From the NCBI GenBank assembly GCA_003550325.1, contig QKWP01000050.1, forward strand, positions 463,163-527,162: 64,000 bases of DNA, written 5' to 3'. Shown here in pieces: positions 55,215-64,000 of this stretch. The stretch is from Gigaspora rosea. Taxonomy: Eukaryota; Glomeromycota; Glomeromycetes; Diversisporales; Gigasporaceae. Every line of letters starts with the position of its first letter. Position 1 is the first letter of the stretch. The notes under the pieces are model-generated. The model ran no database searches and was not told the origin of the DNA. It worked only from the letters and a program-made list of their open reading frames with translations. Made by a program: the position numbers and the translations under genes.

Positions 55215-56707
55215 TTAGGAGTGATAGGGAACATAAGTTCCCTGTTTTTCTTCAATATTATGAAGCCTTCTAAGAATTTCTTTGAGTACATTGTCATAGT
55301 TTGATGTCTTTTGGTCTGCCTTGACATATGATAGTGCCTTTCGAGATATACTGCGAGATCTTGAAATGCTAGAGTCTTTACTTGTATTTTTAACAAATTC
55401 CTTTTTTTTCCCTTGTGATCTTCCCAGAGGTGAGTTATTATGACTTGTCTTTTTATAAGGCTTGAAATTCTCTTTCTCCAATCTTTCTGTATATCTAGTA
55501 TTTCTCTTTGCTTTTTCTTGATTTTGTATAACCTCTGACAGACTCCTCTTGTTAGACGTACTCCATTTAAGTTTCGTATTATAGTACCAAGCTACATTTT
55601 CTATTGCTGTGTTTAGGTCTTCACTATTTTTGAAATAAACGAATGCGGCACTTCTTTGATTACCGTTGCTATTTTTAGGGATGAAACCCATTTTGGCTTT
55701 CATTCTCCCTAACTGTCGTAAAAGGGCTGCTTCCAAAGCTATATGGGGGAGCCCTCTAAGAATTGCTCTATGTTTTTCCTTTTTTTCAAAAGTTCTGCAT
55801 CAAATTTGCCTGGTGTTAGTCTGCATAATCTTCCTTCTTCGTAGTGTAGGGACCATAGACTTTGTAGGTTTTCCTTTTTTTCCTTATTTCTGCATTGTAT
55901 ATGAATGAAAACTGCTCTTGTTTTGTTGAAGTCCTTCCATTCCGTAGAAATGACTCTGCCAAAATGATTAAAGCATCGTCTAATCTTTGCGAATCTTGAG
56001 TCTGCAGGGAGATCCCACAATGTTAAGCTAGTTTGTAACTCTAATTTTGTGTTGTTGACACTTCTATCTATATCCATATCGCTTTTGTTTCCTCTGTTTA
56101 TAGCTGTACTAGTTATACTCGTTTCCGTTACTATTGTTTCTGTGCTTTCTTTTGCTTTACTTTTGAAAAAATTTTCTTTTGCATTAAAAATACTAATCAT
56201 TTCCTTGGTGTCCTCTGTTCCATAATCTAGACATCCACATTCTGCATAAAGTAGTGTTGCCTTCTCTTCTGCCTCTTCTGATTTGTCTTCTACTAGAATC
56301 TCTATCTCACTTTTATTTAAATTCATTTCTGCAACTCTGATTCTGTTATCAGTTTTCTTTTTGTTGCTTGGACTGTCGAGGTTTTCCAGACTTCTTTTCT
56401 TAATTGCTACATCGCGCCCTTCTTTTATGGTACTTTCCATAGTCGGTAGTTCTCTTTCTTCTGGTTTCTCTTCTATAAGAACTTGTTCTTCATGTGTTAG
56501 TTGTTCCTTACGTGTTTTCTTTTGTTGAATCCATTTATAAAGCTCAATTGTGCGCCGAATAGTCGCTATAAAATTGGGATCATTTATACCAATGTATTCG
56601 GCTATGTGTTTGTCTATTTTAAGAGTTAAAGATTTTTGTTCATCGTGAAAACTGTTTACTTCTTCATGTGGTTTGGTGTACAAATTTTTTATAATTTCTA
56701 ATTTCAT
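55215..56707 (-). pseudogene. LINE ORF1: RRM-like nucleic-acid-binding protein (one shift)
   Basis: ATG at 56707 (MKLEIIKNLYTKPHEE) to TAA at 55215-55217, about 497 residues if one missing base in the C run at 55745-55749 (G5 on the plus strand) is allowed for. Regions in order: a Lys/Glu-rich N-terminus with KKRSLENLDSPSNKKK, a possible nuclear signal; an acidic middle; an RRM-like fold (TLWDLPADSRFAKIRRCF, FGRVISTEWKDFNKTRAVFI), apparently with a second half (RSAAFVYFKNSEDLNTAI) after the shift; and a basic Ser/Arg tail (ISRSRSISRKALS). LINE ORF1 proteins package the element RNA. The upstream part of the frame opens at a GTG (56815), so ATG 56707 was preferred. Confidence 0.8.
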
Positions 56708-56932
56708 TGTTTCCTTAAAAAGTACTATACTATTTCTAGATTTTTCAAGAATTGTTGCTATTGGTTGAATATCTATCTTTCTAGAATTATCTATCTGAAA
56801 AACTCTACTTTTCACGTGTATTCTTTGTTTATCTGTTTATCTTACTATTGTTTAATTATTTGGTTGTTATTAATACCGAAATGGAACGTGTCTTCTTTGT
56901 TTGTTTGTTTGTTGTGCTGAATTTTATCAAAT

Positions 56933-57194
56933 TCTAATAAGTAGGTATTAAGAAATTTTTATTCAAAATTTAGAAACTCTACAATCTTGCAGATATTTTC
57001 TAAACTTTGAACAAAAATCTCTTGACAACTATCTGATAAAACAATAGAATTTAATAAAAATTTTTTTAAATAAATTTTACTTGTTTTATAGAATTCATTT
57101 AAAAAATTTTTATCAAATTCTATCAGATAGTTGTTAAGAAAGTTTGTAAAGAAATTCTAATATAAAAACTTATATACTATAATATTATGTGAAA
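56933..57194. repeat. Palindromic tract downstream of the LINE 5' end
   Basis: Contains CTCTTGACAACTATCTGATA and its inverse TATCAGATAGTTGTTAAGA (57000-57145) around TAAATTTTACTTG. The same sequence family (ACAACTATCT-AGAATTTGATA) as the LINE insertion host at 49427-49511. Confidence 0.6.
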
Positions 57195-57312
57195 AAATTT
57201 AAACAGTGCACTGGTGCACTCAGTGCACTCTATAAATTTAATATTTCTAGTAGCCCTAATAGTATAATAAAAGTTAAAAATTAAATTAAAATTAGAGTTA
57301 GAGTTAGAATTA

Positions 57313-58075
57313 GGGTACTGCTATTTACACCATGGTTTTTGCTATTTGCACCACGGATTTTGTGTAACAGTAGATCATCAATCAACCTTTTCTATTTGCA
57401 CCATGGTAATATATGTTGCACTAATAAAAACTCGACTTTTTTTGTAGATTAATAGTTATTTCACGCCATTAATGTCGTATAACATTACACAAGTCTTGTT
57501 TTGGTAATCTAGTAGGCCTGCTAATCTAATTTTATAATGCGGGCCAACCCTAACCCTAATTTTATAATTCGGGCCAACCCTTACCCTAATTTTTTAAGGC
57601 CTTAAAAAATTAGAATTAGGGTTGGCCTGCATTATAAAATTAGGGTTAGGGTTGTCCCGCATTATAAAATTAGGTTAGCAGGCCTACTAGATTACCAAAA
57701 CAAGACTTGGGTAATGTTACATGACATTAATGGCGCGAAATGTCTATTAATCTACAAAAAAAGTCGAGTTTTTATTGGTGCAATATTAATATAGTCCAAT
57801 GTTATACAAAATTGCAAAAATCTGGCCCGCATTATGCCCGCATTATAAATTTAGGGTTAGGGTTGGCCCGCATTAGATTAGGCTACCAAAAGAAGATTTG
57901 TGTAATGTTACATGACATTAACGGTGCCAATAACCGTTAATCTACAAAAAAGGCGAGTTTTTATTGGTGCAACATATATTACCATGGTGCAAATAGAAAA
58001 TGTTGATTGATGATCTACTGTTACACGAAATCTATGGTACAAATAGCAAAAACAATGGTGTAAATAGCAGTACCC
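57313..58075. mobile_element. hAT-like palindromic element, 763 bp, TAGAATTA duplication
   Basis: Ends GGGTACTGCTATTTACACCA and the inverse GGTGTAAATAGCAGTACCC. The flanks TAGAATTA (57305-57312) and TAGAATTA (58076-58083) are identical, 8 bp. The left arm is answered by two right arms in tandem (57600-57790 and 57830-58075), each with TAATCTACAAAAAA and GAGTTTTTATTGGTGCAA. TAACCCTAATTTTATAATGC repeats line the centre. A fragment of the same family lies at 62585-62700. No coding frame. Confidence 0.8.
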
Positions 58076-58297
58076 TAGAATTATTAGGATTGGGTTTAGA
58101 ATAAAATTGCAAAAAAAAGCATTTTTGCTTAGTAACACAACAGGAGCAGTGTTGAAGATTTGATATTCCTAGTGTTCCCAGGAACATTTAAAAAAAATTT
58201 AGGAACACTAAATTTAGAATTTATGTTCCCTATTAGAAACAAAGTGGGAACATAAAAGTTATAATTTGTGTTCTTTATAAAGATAGTTTTTTTGTAT

Positions 58298-58487
58298 AAG
58301 AAAGAAAGAGAGAGAGAGAGAGAAAGAGAAAAAAGAGAGAGAGAGAAAGAGAGAAAGAGAAAAAGAGAGAAAGAGAGAGAAAAAGAGAGAGAGAGAAAGA
58401 GAGGTGAAAAATAGAAAAAGAGAGAGAGAGAGAAAGAAAGAGAGAGAGAGAGGGAGAGAGAGAGAAAGAGAAAGAGAAAGAAAGAAA
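58298..58487. repeat. (GA)n/(GAAA)n microsatellite
   Basis: About 190 bases of purines only, dominated by GAGAGAGA with GAAA interruptions; the minus strand is pyrimidine only. Capable of triplex (H-DNA) formation. Confidence 0.95.
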
Positions 58488-58665
58488 TTTAGTTATAGAA
58501 ACATTAAAAAATTTTTAGGATCATAATTTAATATTTTATGTTCCCAAAAACAAAAAAAAATTTCAAATCTTTTTACTGAACAGGGGTTATTTTAGTAAAA
58601 TTGCGAGATAAACATTTTTGCTTAGCAATATAACAGGGATTGAAGGGGTGCACTGAGTGCACAGT

Positions 58666-58971
58666 GCCTATATAAAGGATTCCATATTATAATACCTAGT
58701 ATATGCAAAATTATGTAATCTGTATGTGTCTATAGACTTTTTGCTAGAATCCCTATTAAAATTTTATTATCATATGATTTTGTATAGTGCAAACCAATAG
58801 CAAGTTAAATTTTGATATAATATAATACAAGCAAAAGATCAAAACAAAATGTTTGCTTTTCAAAAATTATTTATTTCCCTAAAATTTGCATAAAAAATCA
58901 TCTTTTATACCCTAACAAAAAATTTTTTTAAGTAATGTTTTGCTAATATTAAGCCCTATAGCAATCATACA
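58666..58971. other. A+T-rich stretch before the tRNA-headed element
   Basis: Nothing recognised. Confidence 0.35.
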
Positions 58972-58987
58972 ATATACTATAACAAAA

Positions 58988-60015
58988 AGGGTGTGGTGAC
59001 TTAGGGAAGTTGGTAAGTTGCCACCCCCCAAGTGGCAGGTCTAGGGTTCAAATCCCACTGCTGACACTTTGGAAAAATAGACCTGTGTTATGGTAACTGT
59101 TTTCTGTCGATCGGTTGGGTATATCACCTGTAGTTCTTGGTTACCATCTCAAATGGGAGCTCTCAGGCGAAGTTGTGTCTGGTGATACAGACAAATCCAA
59201 GGAACCGGGGAAATGAAAACCCATTTGGAAAGTTCCAAGTAAAGAGATAGCAACAATCTTCGACGGTGCTACCAGAACCGGAATATCAGAAACCGGAGCT
59301 GGAAAACTGGACGATATAACCTTTGGAGGAGAGGATCCACCAACCTGGCCGCTGGAGTCATACTGGAGGAAAAGGACCTATGTTCCGGAATTAGGTACCA
59401 GGGGAAGAAAAAACCATAGTAGCACCTAAACTAGGTAGATCAACCCTTCCGGGCCAACTGAATTGGAAGTTTGGGGTATCCAGTGATGGACCGGTAGGAA
59501 AAGTAATAGTGGGTACCGAGGTCGGTGTGAACCTTACAAGGGCAGAAGTAGGTAATAGTAGTGGTTAGGTATCACCTGACTGCAAGTTGCTTGCCTCAGT
59601 GAGTGTATAAGTTACCGAAGTGTAGGTAATACCTGTGTGGAACAGGAACTGCTTTACCAAGTGTACCGCAAGGATAAATTAGTCCTAAGGGGATGTAGTT
59701 AGTATCCGGAACTGTCTTCAACTGACTAATATATCGGAGGGCTGTACTGGTGATCACAAGTAAGATTGACATGCGAAGCATTGGACCAGAGAGTTTAAAT
59801 AGGCAATCCCCTAGTTGGGTTATAGGTATGGCAACTAGTGTAAAACCTTCGGGCGGACTACTTCAATTAGACAACCAAAAGTTGTACGTGTGGCTAATTG
59901 TACTCTCATTCAATATAACAATTGTGGGTGCGCCCAAAGAGGCGCCCTTGATCCACAGGCTTGATTAAATAAACTCTCACCCAGAGCGGAAACTTTGATA
60001 TAAAAAAATATATAT
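58988..60015 (+). mobile_element. ~1-kb tRNA-headed retroposon (SINE-like), 16-bp duplication
   Basis: An island of balanced base composition in very A+T-rich DNA. ATATACTATAACAAAA occurs exactly at 58972-58987 and 60016-60031, a perfect 16-bp target-site duplication typical of target-primed reverse transcription. The 5' end is tRNA-like with A- and B-box motifs (next entry). The 3' end reads CAGAGCGGAAACTTTGATAT then an A/TA-rich tail. The body has many purine-rich modules (GAACCGGGGAAATGAAAACC, GAACCGGAATATCAGAAACC) and self-complementary patches, but no open frame longer than about 72 codons. At about 1,030 bp it is much longer than usual SINEs. It may be a composite SINE or a retroposed structured RNA. 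Confidence 0.75.
58989..59072 (+). ncRNA. tRNA-like pol III head of the retroposon
   Basis: Can be drawn as a cloverleaf. The D-stem is GACT/AGTT around TAGGGAAGTTGGTA. A perfect 5-bp anticodon stem GCCAC/GTGGC encloses a 7-base loop CCCCCAA. A TΨC-like arm carries GGTTCAAATCC (59045-59055), one base from the B-box consensus. The A-box-like sequence is TGACTTAGGGAAGTTGG. The acceptor stem is weak and position 33 is C rather than U, so it is not a functional tRNA gene; pol III transcription of the element is a reasonable inference. Confidence 0.6.
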
Positions 60016-60069
60016 ATATACTATAACAAAATTTTCTATATATAAAATTTATAAAAAAATATATATAAA

Positions 60070-60979
60070 ATTACTATAAGCTTTGAATCTTTAATGTTTT
60101 TTCCTCTACATATTAACTTAAAATCAAATTTTTTGGGAATATAGAACAGGGGAGAAGAAAAAATTGAACTTAAAAATCAAATTAAAATTTTGCCAATTTT
60201 GCTCAAAGTAAAAATATAACTTTGCCAAAAACAAATATTTACCAATTTTAGAATAATGATTATTTGTAAAATCATGCACTGAACAACTTTACTTAGATGA
60301 CAAAAGTAGGTTACCTTGTAAGAAACTGTGTTACCTATATACTAAAGTAAAATATTTTGAGTTTCAAAATAAACCCTTTTTATCAAAATAAACTACTTTG
60401 GGTGCTTAAGCAAAGTTGTTTAGCATGTAATTTTACTTGTATTTAAAATTAAAATGCATTTTTCTGCTATTTACTAGGTAAAAAATGGGGTTGAAGTTAG
60501 AAAAAAAAATTTTTTCTAAAAAATTTTAGAAAAAAATTTTTTCTAACTTTGACCCTATTTTTTACCTAGTAAATAGCCAAAAAAATACAGTTTGATTTTA
60601 AATACAAGTAAAATTGCATGCTGAACAGCTTTGCTTAAGCACCCAAAGTAAATTATTTTAATAAAAAAAAGGGTTTTATATTGAAAACTCAAAAAATTTT
60701 ACTTTAGTACATAGGTAACCTATTTTTCTTACAAGGTAACCTACTTCTGTTGCCTAAGTAAAGTTGCTAAAGGCATAATTTTACACATACTTATTGTCTT
60801 AAAATCAGTAATATTTGTTTTTGGCGAAGTTACATTTCTGTTTTGTGCAAAGTTAGCAAAATTTTAATTTGATTTTTAAGCTCAATTTTTTTCTCTCTTT
60901 GTTCTATATTCCTGAAAATTTTAATTTTAGGTTAATATATAGGGGAAAAAACATCAAAAATTCAAAAATTATAGTAATT
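60070..60979. repeat. 910-bp palindrome with ~450-bp arms
   Basis: Centred near 60517 on AAAAAATTTTTTCTAAAAAATTTTAG. TTACTATAAG, AAAATGCATTTTT-TGCTATTT, CTACTAGGTAAAAAA-type, ACAAAAGTAGGTTACCTTGT and GCACTGAACAACTTTACTTA are all mirrored with moderate divergence. TATATA lies at both outer edges. Probably an old palindromic element; no coding sense. Confidence 0.75.
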
Positions 60980-61565
60980 ATATATATATATAACAAAAAA
61001 CTTAGTCATAAATAGTGTGACAAGTCGGTTGACTAATAGAAACTTACCCTAACTTAAATGAACTTAAAGTTTTTTTGAAATAGTCATATAATAGTGAAAA
61101 AGTAATAGCAATTCTAAAAAAGATCCAAATTATTTTTATTTAATAACTTTTGCCTAATATAGTATATATATTAGTAATACAGTACTGGACAGCAAAAACT
61201 ATATATTTTTTTAGCATTATTTAAAGTTTAATAACTTGACAACAATTAATTATTTTAAAAATCTCTTTTACAAATTTATTGCAGTTTAAACTACAAATTT
61301 GTAAAATAGATTTTTGATATCTTGCTTTTTAAAAAATTTATAAGGAATTAATGTTCAGTAACTTTTATAGTAAAGCAGAAATTTGATGCAGGACAACCAA
61401 CCAATCAGATTAATGCCTGATCATATATGTAATTTGATTGGTTAATATTTATTATTAAAAATTATTGTATAGTTTCTTATGATATGAATGTCCAATTTTT
61501 TTCCATATTGTATATCTAAAACTAAATTGGACTTTCAATCATCAGACAATTATACAATAATACTA
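60980..61565. other. A+T-rich intergenic stretch
   Basis: No gene. Several CCAAT/ATTGG pairs at 61390-61445 (AACCAATCAGATTAATGC, TTTGATTGGTTAAT) form short inverted repeats. Confidence 0.4.
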
Positions 61566-61717
61566 TTATTGTATAGGATTAGTTTACACTATCGTAAATA
61601 TTTTTCTGATCACATGCTAGCTATAACATTTGATTGGCCCAATTCTTAGCCAATCAAAATTTATATCTAGCATACAATCAGAAATATTCACGATATTGAA
61701 AATCATCTATACAATAA
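61566..61717. repeat. Hairpin element, ~150 bp
   Basis: TTATTGTATAGGATTAGTTT, ACACTATCGTAAATATTTTT and TAACATTTGATTGGC are answered by GCCAATCAAAATTTA, AGAAATATTCACGATATTG and ATCATCTATACAATAA. Likely a miniature palindromic element. Confidence 0.65.
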
Positions 61718-61870
61718 CTATAAATTACTAAATACAGTACAATATACAGACAAATTATAATTAGCCAATCAGAACTTGTGTATATATATTAACCAATCAC
61801 AGTTTGTATTACATACCTTAAATTTGGTACACTTTAAAAATATAGATATTTTTTGCTATATTAATATGAA

Positions 61871-62521
61871 TATTAATAAGAGAATAGAAATTTGTTGCAC
61901 CCGTGACATGTCACACCTCTTGATTCTGACCAAACAAATCACACGATTTTTAGACAAAAAATTTTAGTTTTAAAAATTAAAAATTTTACTAGTAAAATGT
62001 AAAAATAAATAAGCGATATCAAAGTATATAATGTAAAATTTTATTCTAAACAACCTTTTCTAAGTCATAAAGATAGATTATCTTAGTAAAAAAATAGTTT
62101 ATAAGAAAAATCAAAAATTTTGAATATTAGCACATATAAAACTTTTTTTTACTAATATAATCTATATTAACATTTAAGTATTATATGTAAAATTTTACAC
62201 TAAACAACTTTTTCTAAGTTAAAAAGATAGATTGTTTTAGTAAAAAAAAAGTTTTATATGTGCTAACTTTGGAAATTTTTGATTTTTCTTATAAAACATT
62301 TTTTTACTAAGATAATCTATCCTTATGATTTAGAGAAATTTGTTCAGAATAAAATTTTACATTATATGATATACTATTATATATGTATTTTACACTTTAT
62401 TAAATAAAATTTTAAATTTTTAAAAAATAAAATTTTTTGTCTATAAAATCGTGTGATTTGATTGGTCAAAGCAGGGGTGCGACATGTCATAGGTACAACA
62501 AATTTATTTTCTCTATTAATA
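61871..62521. repeat. 650-bp palindrome with TATTAATAAGAGAATAG ends
   Basis: TATTAATAAGAGAATAGAAA, TTTGTTGCACC, TGACATGTCAC and ATCACACGATTTTTAGAC on the left are answered on the right by GTCTATAAAATCGTGTGAT, GCGACATGTCA, GTACAACAAAT and CTCTATTAATA. The centre near 62195 holds AAACAACTTTTTCTAAGTT modules. The two short frames here are mirror images of each other and not genes. Confidence 0.7.
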
Positions 62522-62584
62522 AAATGATAGTTAACTAATATTAAGGGTAGGGGATAAAATTGCAAAATTTATAAAAAATTTGTA

Positions 62585-62700
62585 GTATTAATTTTTGGTA
62601 CTGCTATTTACATTATAACTTAATAAACACTAATTGCACCATGAATTTTGAGTAATAGTAAATTTTTTTCTATTTGCACCATGTAGATCACTTAATTTTA
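62585..62700. repeat. Fragment of the GGGTACTGCTATTTACACC family
   Basis: TTTGGTACTGCTATTTACAT, TTGCACCATGAATTTTGAGT and TTTCTATTTGCACCATG correspond to the left end of 57313-58075. Only one arm remains. Confidence 0.6.
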
Positions 62701-62739
62701 TTATTTAAATTTTAAAAACTTGTATTAATATTATTTTTA

Positions 62740-64000
62740 TGTGTTCTTGACCAAATTCAATAAAAATTTTTTTATTTAAATTCTATAAATTTGTAAAATT
62801 AAAATAAAAAATTTTTATTGAATTTGGTCAAGAACTCGTAGAAATATTTTTAATGTAAACAATTTCAGCACAGCTTTTTTATTAACCAAATTCAATAAAA
62901 ATTTTTTTATTTTAATTATACAGATATGTAGAATTAAAATAAAAAATTTATTAAATTTGATCAAGAACTCATAGAGATATCTTCAATAAAATTTCAAAAT
63001 AAGTAAAAACTTTTATCAAAGATATCTCTATGAGATCTTGACCAAATTTAATAAAATTTTTTTTAAATTTTATGGATTTGTAAAATTAAAATAAAAAAAT
63101 TTTGAATTAATATAAATATACCCGTGGGGTATATTAAAATTTTTGTACCCATTATTTTGATCATAAGGTATTACATACAAAAATAGTAATGCCTATATTG
63201 TTTATGTTAGGTTAGGGTTAGGGTGAGAACTATGTTAGGGTTTGGGTTTGGGCTATTATATAGTAAAATCATCCAAGGAAATCTTTTTATTAATGCACAG
63301 AAGGTGGTTTAGTATACAATTTCTTGCAAAATAAGCGATTTTTGTCAAAACAAACATTTGTTTTGAATTTTCTGATCGTGTAATGTTATACCTGATCTTG
63401 AATTTTGTTAGTGATCTATAGGTCAAATGATGCGGGTATATGTACCTTCGGGTACATATATATTAACCCAAAAATTTTTATCAAATTTGGTCAAGAACTT
63501 GTAAAGATATCTTCGATAAAATTTTTTATAAACAATTTTGGCGCAGCTTTTTGTGATTACATTTTTGGAAAAGAAAAACATTTCATCAAAGATATCTTTA
63601 AGAGTTCTTGACCAAATTTGATAAAAATTTTTTATTTAAATTCTATGGATTTATAGAATTAAAATAAAAAATTTTCATCAAATTTGGTTAAGAACTCATA
63701 GAGATATTTTTGATAAAAGTTTTTGTAAGCAATTTTAGCACAGCTTCTTTGTTGTATACATTTTAGAAGTAGAAAATTTTTATTGAAGATATTTTTGAAA
63801 AGCCAAAATTGCTATTCCAACAGCAATCACTGAGTTCTTGATGAAATTTTTTATACAGATTTGTAGAATTAAAATAAAAAATTTCATTGAATTTGGTCAA
63901 GAATTCGTAGAAATATTTTCGATACAAGTTCTTGTAAACAATTTTGATGCAGCTTCTTTGTGATTACATTTTTTTGTAAATAAATAAAAAACTTTCATTG
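62740..64000. repeat. Array of palindromic units, TTCTTGACCAAATTTAATAA
   Basis: Units near 62747-62836, 62883-62972, 63038-63115, 63475-63530, 63602-63695 and 63825-63910 each contain GTTCTTGACCAAATTCAATA, ATTCTATAGATTTGTAGAAT-type centre and TTTGGTCAAGAACTCGTAGA in inverted pairs. Between them AATTTT-GCACAGCTTCTTTG and AAAGATATCTCTATGAG modules alternate. A patch with GGTTAGGGTTAGGG and CGGGTACATATA is at 63200-63460. The array runs off the right edge. Confidence 0.7.

Larger units (their letters stand above)
49523..56921 (-). mobile_element. Full-length LINE retrotransposon, ~7.4 kb
   Basis: On the minus strand the element begins near TCAGCACAACAAACAAAC (56921), carries ORF1 (RRM-like) and ORF2 (APE endonuclease, reverse transcriptase, RNase H, zinc knuckle), a ~190-base 3' untranslated region, and a poly(A) run that appears as T12 at 49522-49533. 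TTTTATCAAAT flanks both ends (49512-49522 and 56922-56932), an 11-bp target-site duplication. This organisation fits the I/Tad-like group of LINEs (inference). Seven single-base shifts break the frames, six of them in homopolymers, and one contig-overlap duplication occurs; otherwise it looks young. Confidence 0.9.
57195..58665. repeat. Block bounded by GTGCACTCAGTGCAC motifs
   Basis: CAGTGCACTGGTGCACTCAG at 57204 and GTGCACTGAGTGCACAG at 58652 are inverted relative to each other, each followed or preceded by TATA-AAA. Inside are the 763-bp element, the G+A microsatellite and two direct copies of an AAAATTGC...TTTTTGCTTAG block (58102 and 58598). It may be one older element filled by later insertions. 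Confidence 0.45.

Noticed and set aside
58989-59072. A functional tRNA gene
   Set aside because: The acceptor stem is weak, position 33 is C, and it is followed directly by the body of a retroposon with a target-site duplication. It is better explained as a SINE head.
58988-60015. Group I/II intron or rRNA fragment
   Set aside because: No recognisable conserved core (domain V-like hairpin with AGC triad, or P3-P7 motifs) and no rRNA signature could be found by eye, while the target-site duplication and tail fit retroposition. A covariance search would settle it.
61776-62565. Two short frames encoding similar peptides on opposite strands (61776-61967 plus, 62377-62565 minus)
   Set aside because: They are the two arms of the 61871-62521 palindrome, so their similarity reflects the inverted repeat and not gene duplication.
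1-64000. A defence island, biosynthetic cluster or other multi-gene system
   Set aside because: Only two plausible host genes (PAS protein, kinase) lie near each other, and both belong to large dispersed families. The rest is mobile DNA. No co-ordinated cluster can be argued.

Overview
The window reads as nuclear DNA of an arbuscular mycorrhizal fungus (Glomeromycotina), most likely Rhizophagus irregularis or a close relative. The reasons are the strong A+T bias, intron-rich genes with GT-AG introns, two fragments of the expanded TKL-like kinase families of these fungi, a BTB-TLDc relic, and a dense, nested population of Helitron, LINE, Tc1/mariner, hAT, MULE and palindromic elements. The species call is inference from protein families remembered, not from a search. 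No bacterial-type operon, rRNA or CRISPR array is visible.

Layout. 1-3480: a seven-copy ~118-bp tandem repeat, a truncated kinase pseudogene with a duplicated exon segment, then a degenerate satellite. 3.5-10.5 kb: dispersed repeats, the same satellite in the opposite orientation, and several inverted-repeat elements with visible target-site duplications. 10.6-16.6 kb: a decayed autonomous Helitron (HUH Rep plus Pif1-type helicase) cut by two younger elements. 18.2-20.75 kb, minus strand: relic of a BTB/BACK/TLDc gene whose BACK-like part is tandemly repeated in ~400-440-bp units. 21.5-26.1 kb: repeats, a MULE-like element with a perfect 9-bp target-site duplication, a hAT transposase relic and a 587-bp TTAA-flanked palindrome. 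26.4-32.7 kb is the gene-bearing part: a pseudo-copy and an intact six-exon gene for a PAS-domain protein, then a spliced protein kinase. 33-49 kb: nested palindromic elements, a Tc1/mariner relic, a 982-bp assembly gap, and a probable solo LTR. 49.5-56.9 kb, minus strand: a full-length LINE with RRM-like ORF1 and APE-RT-RNase H ORF2. 57-64 kb: palindromes, a G+A microsatellite, a striking ~1-kb G+C-richer retroposed element with a tRNA-like head, and an array of palindromic units running off the right end.

How it fits together. Only the PAS gene (28137-29482) and the kinase (31294-32711) look like possible host genes. Nearly everything else is mobile or derived from mobile DNA. The LINE encodes the kind of machinery that could mobilise the tRNA-headed element (16-bp target-site duplication, A-rich tail). 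The hAT, Tc1/mariner and MULE relics are plausible relatives of the sources of the small inverted-repeat elements. Seven single-base shifts break the LINE reading frames, six of them in homopolymer runs, and two single-N sites sit between duplicated contig ends. Part of the apparent decay is therefore probably sequencing and assembly error.
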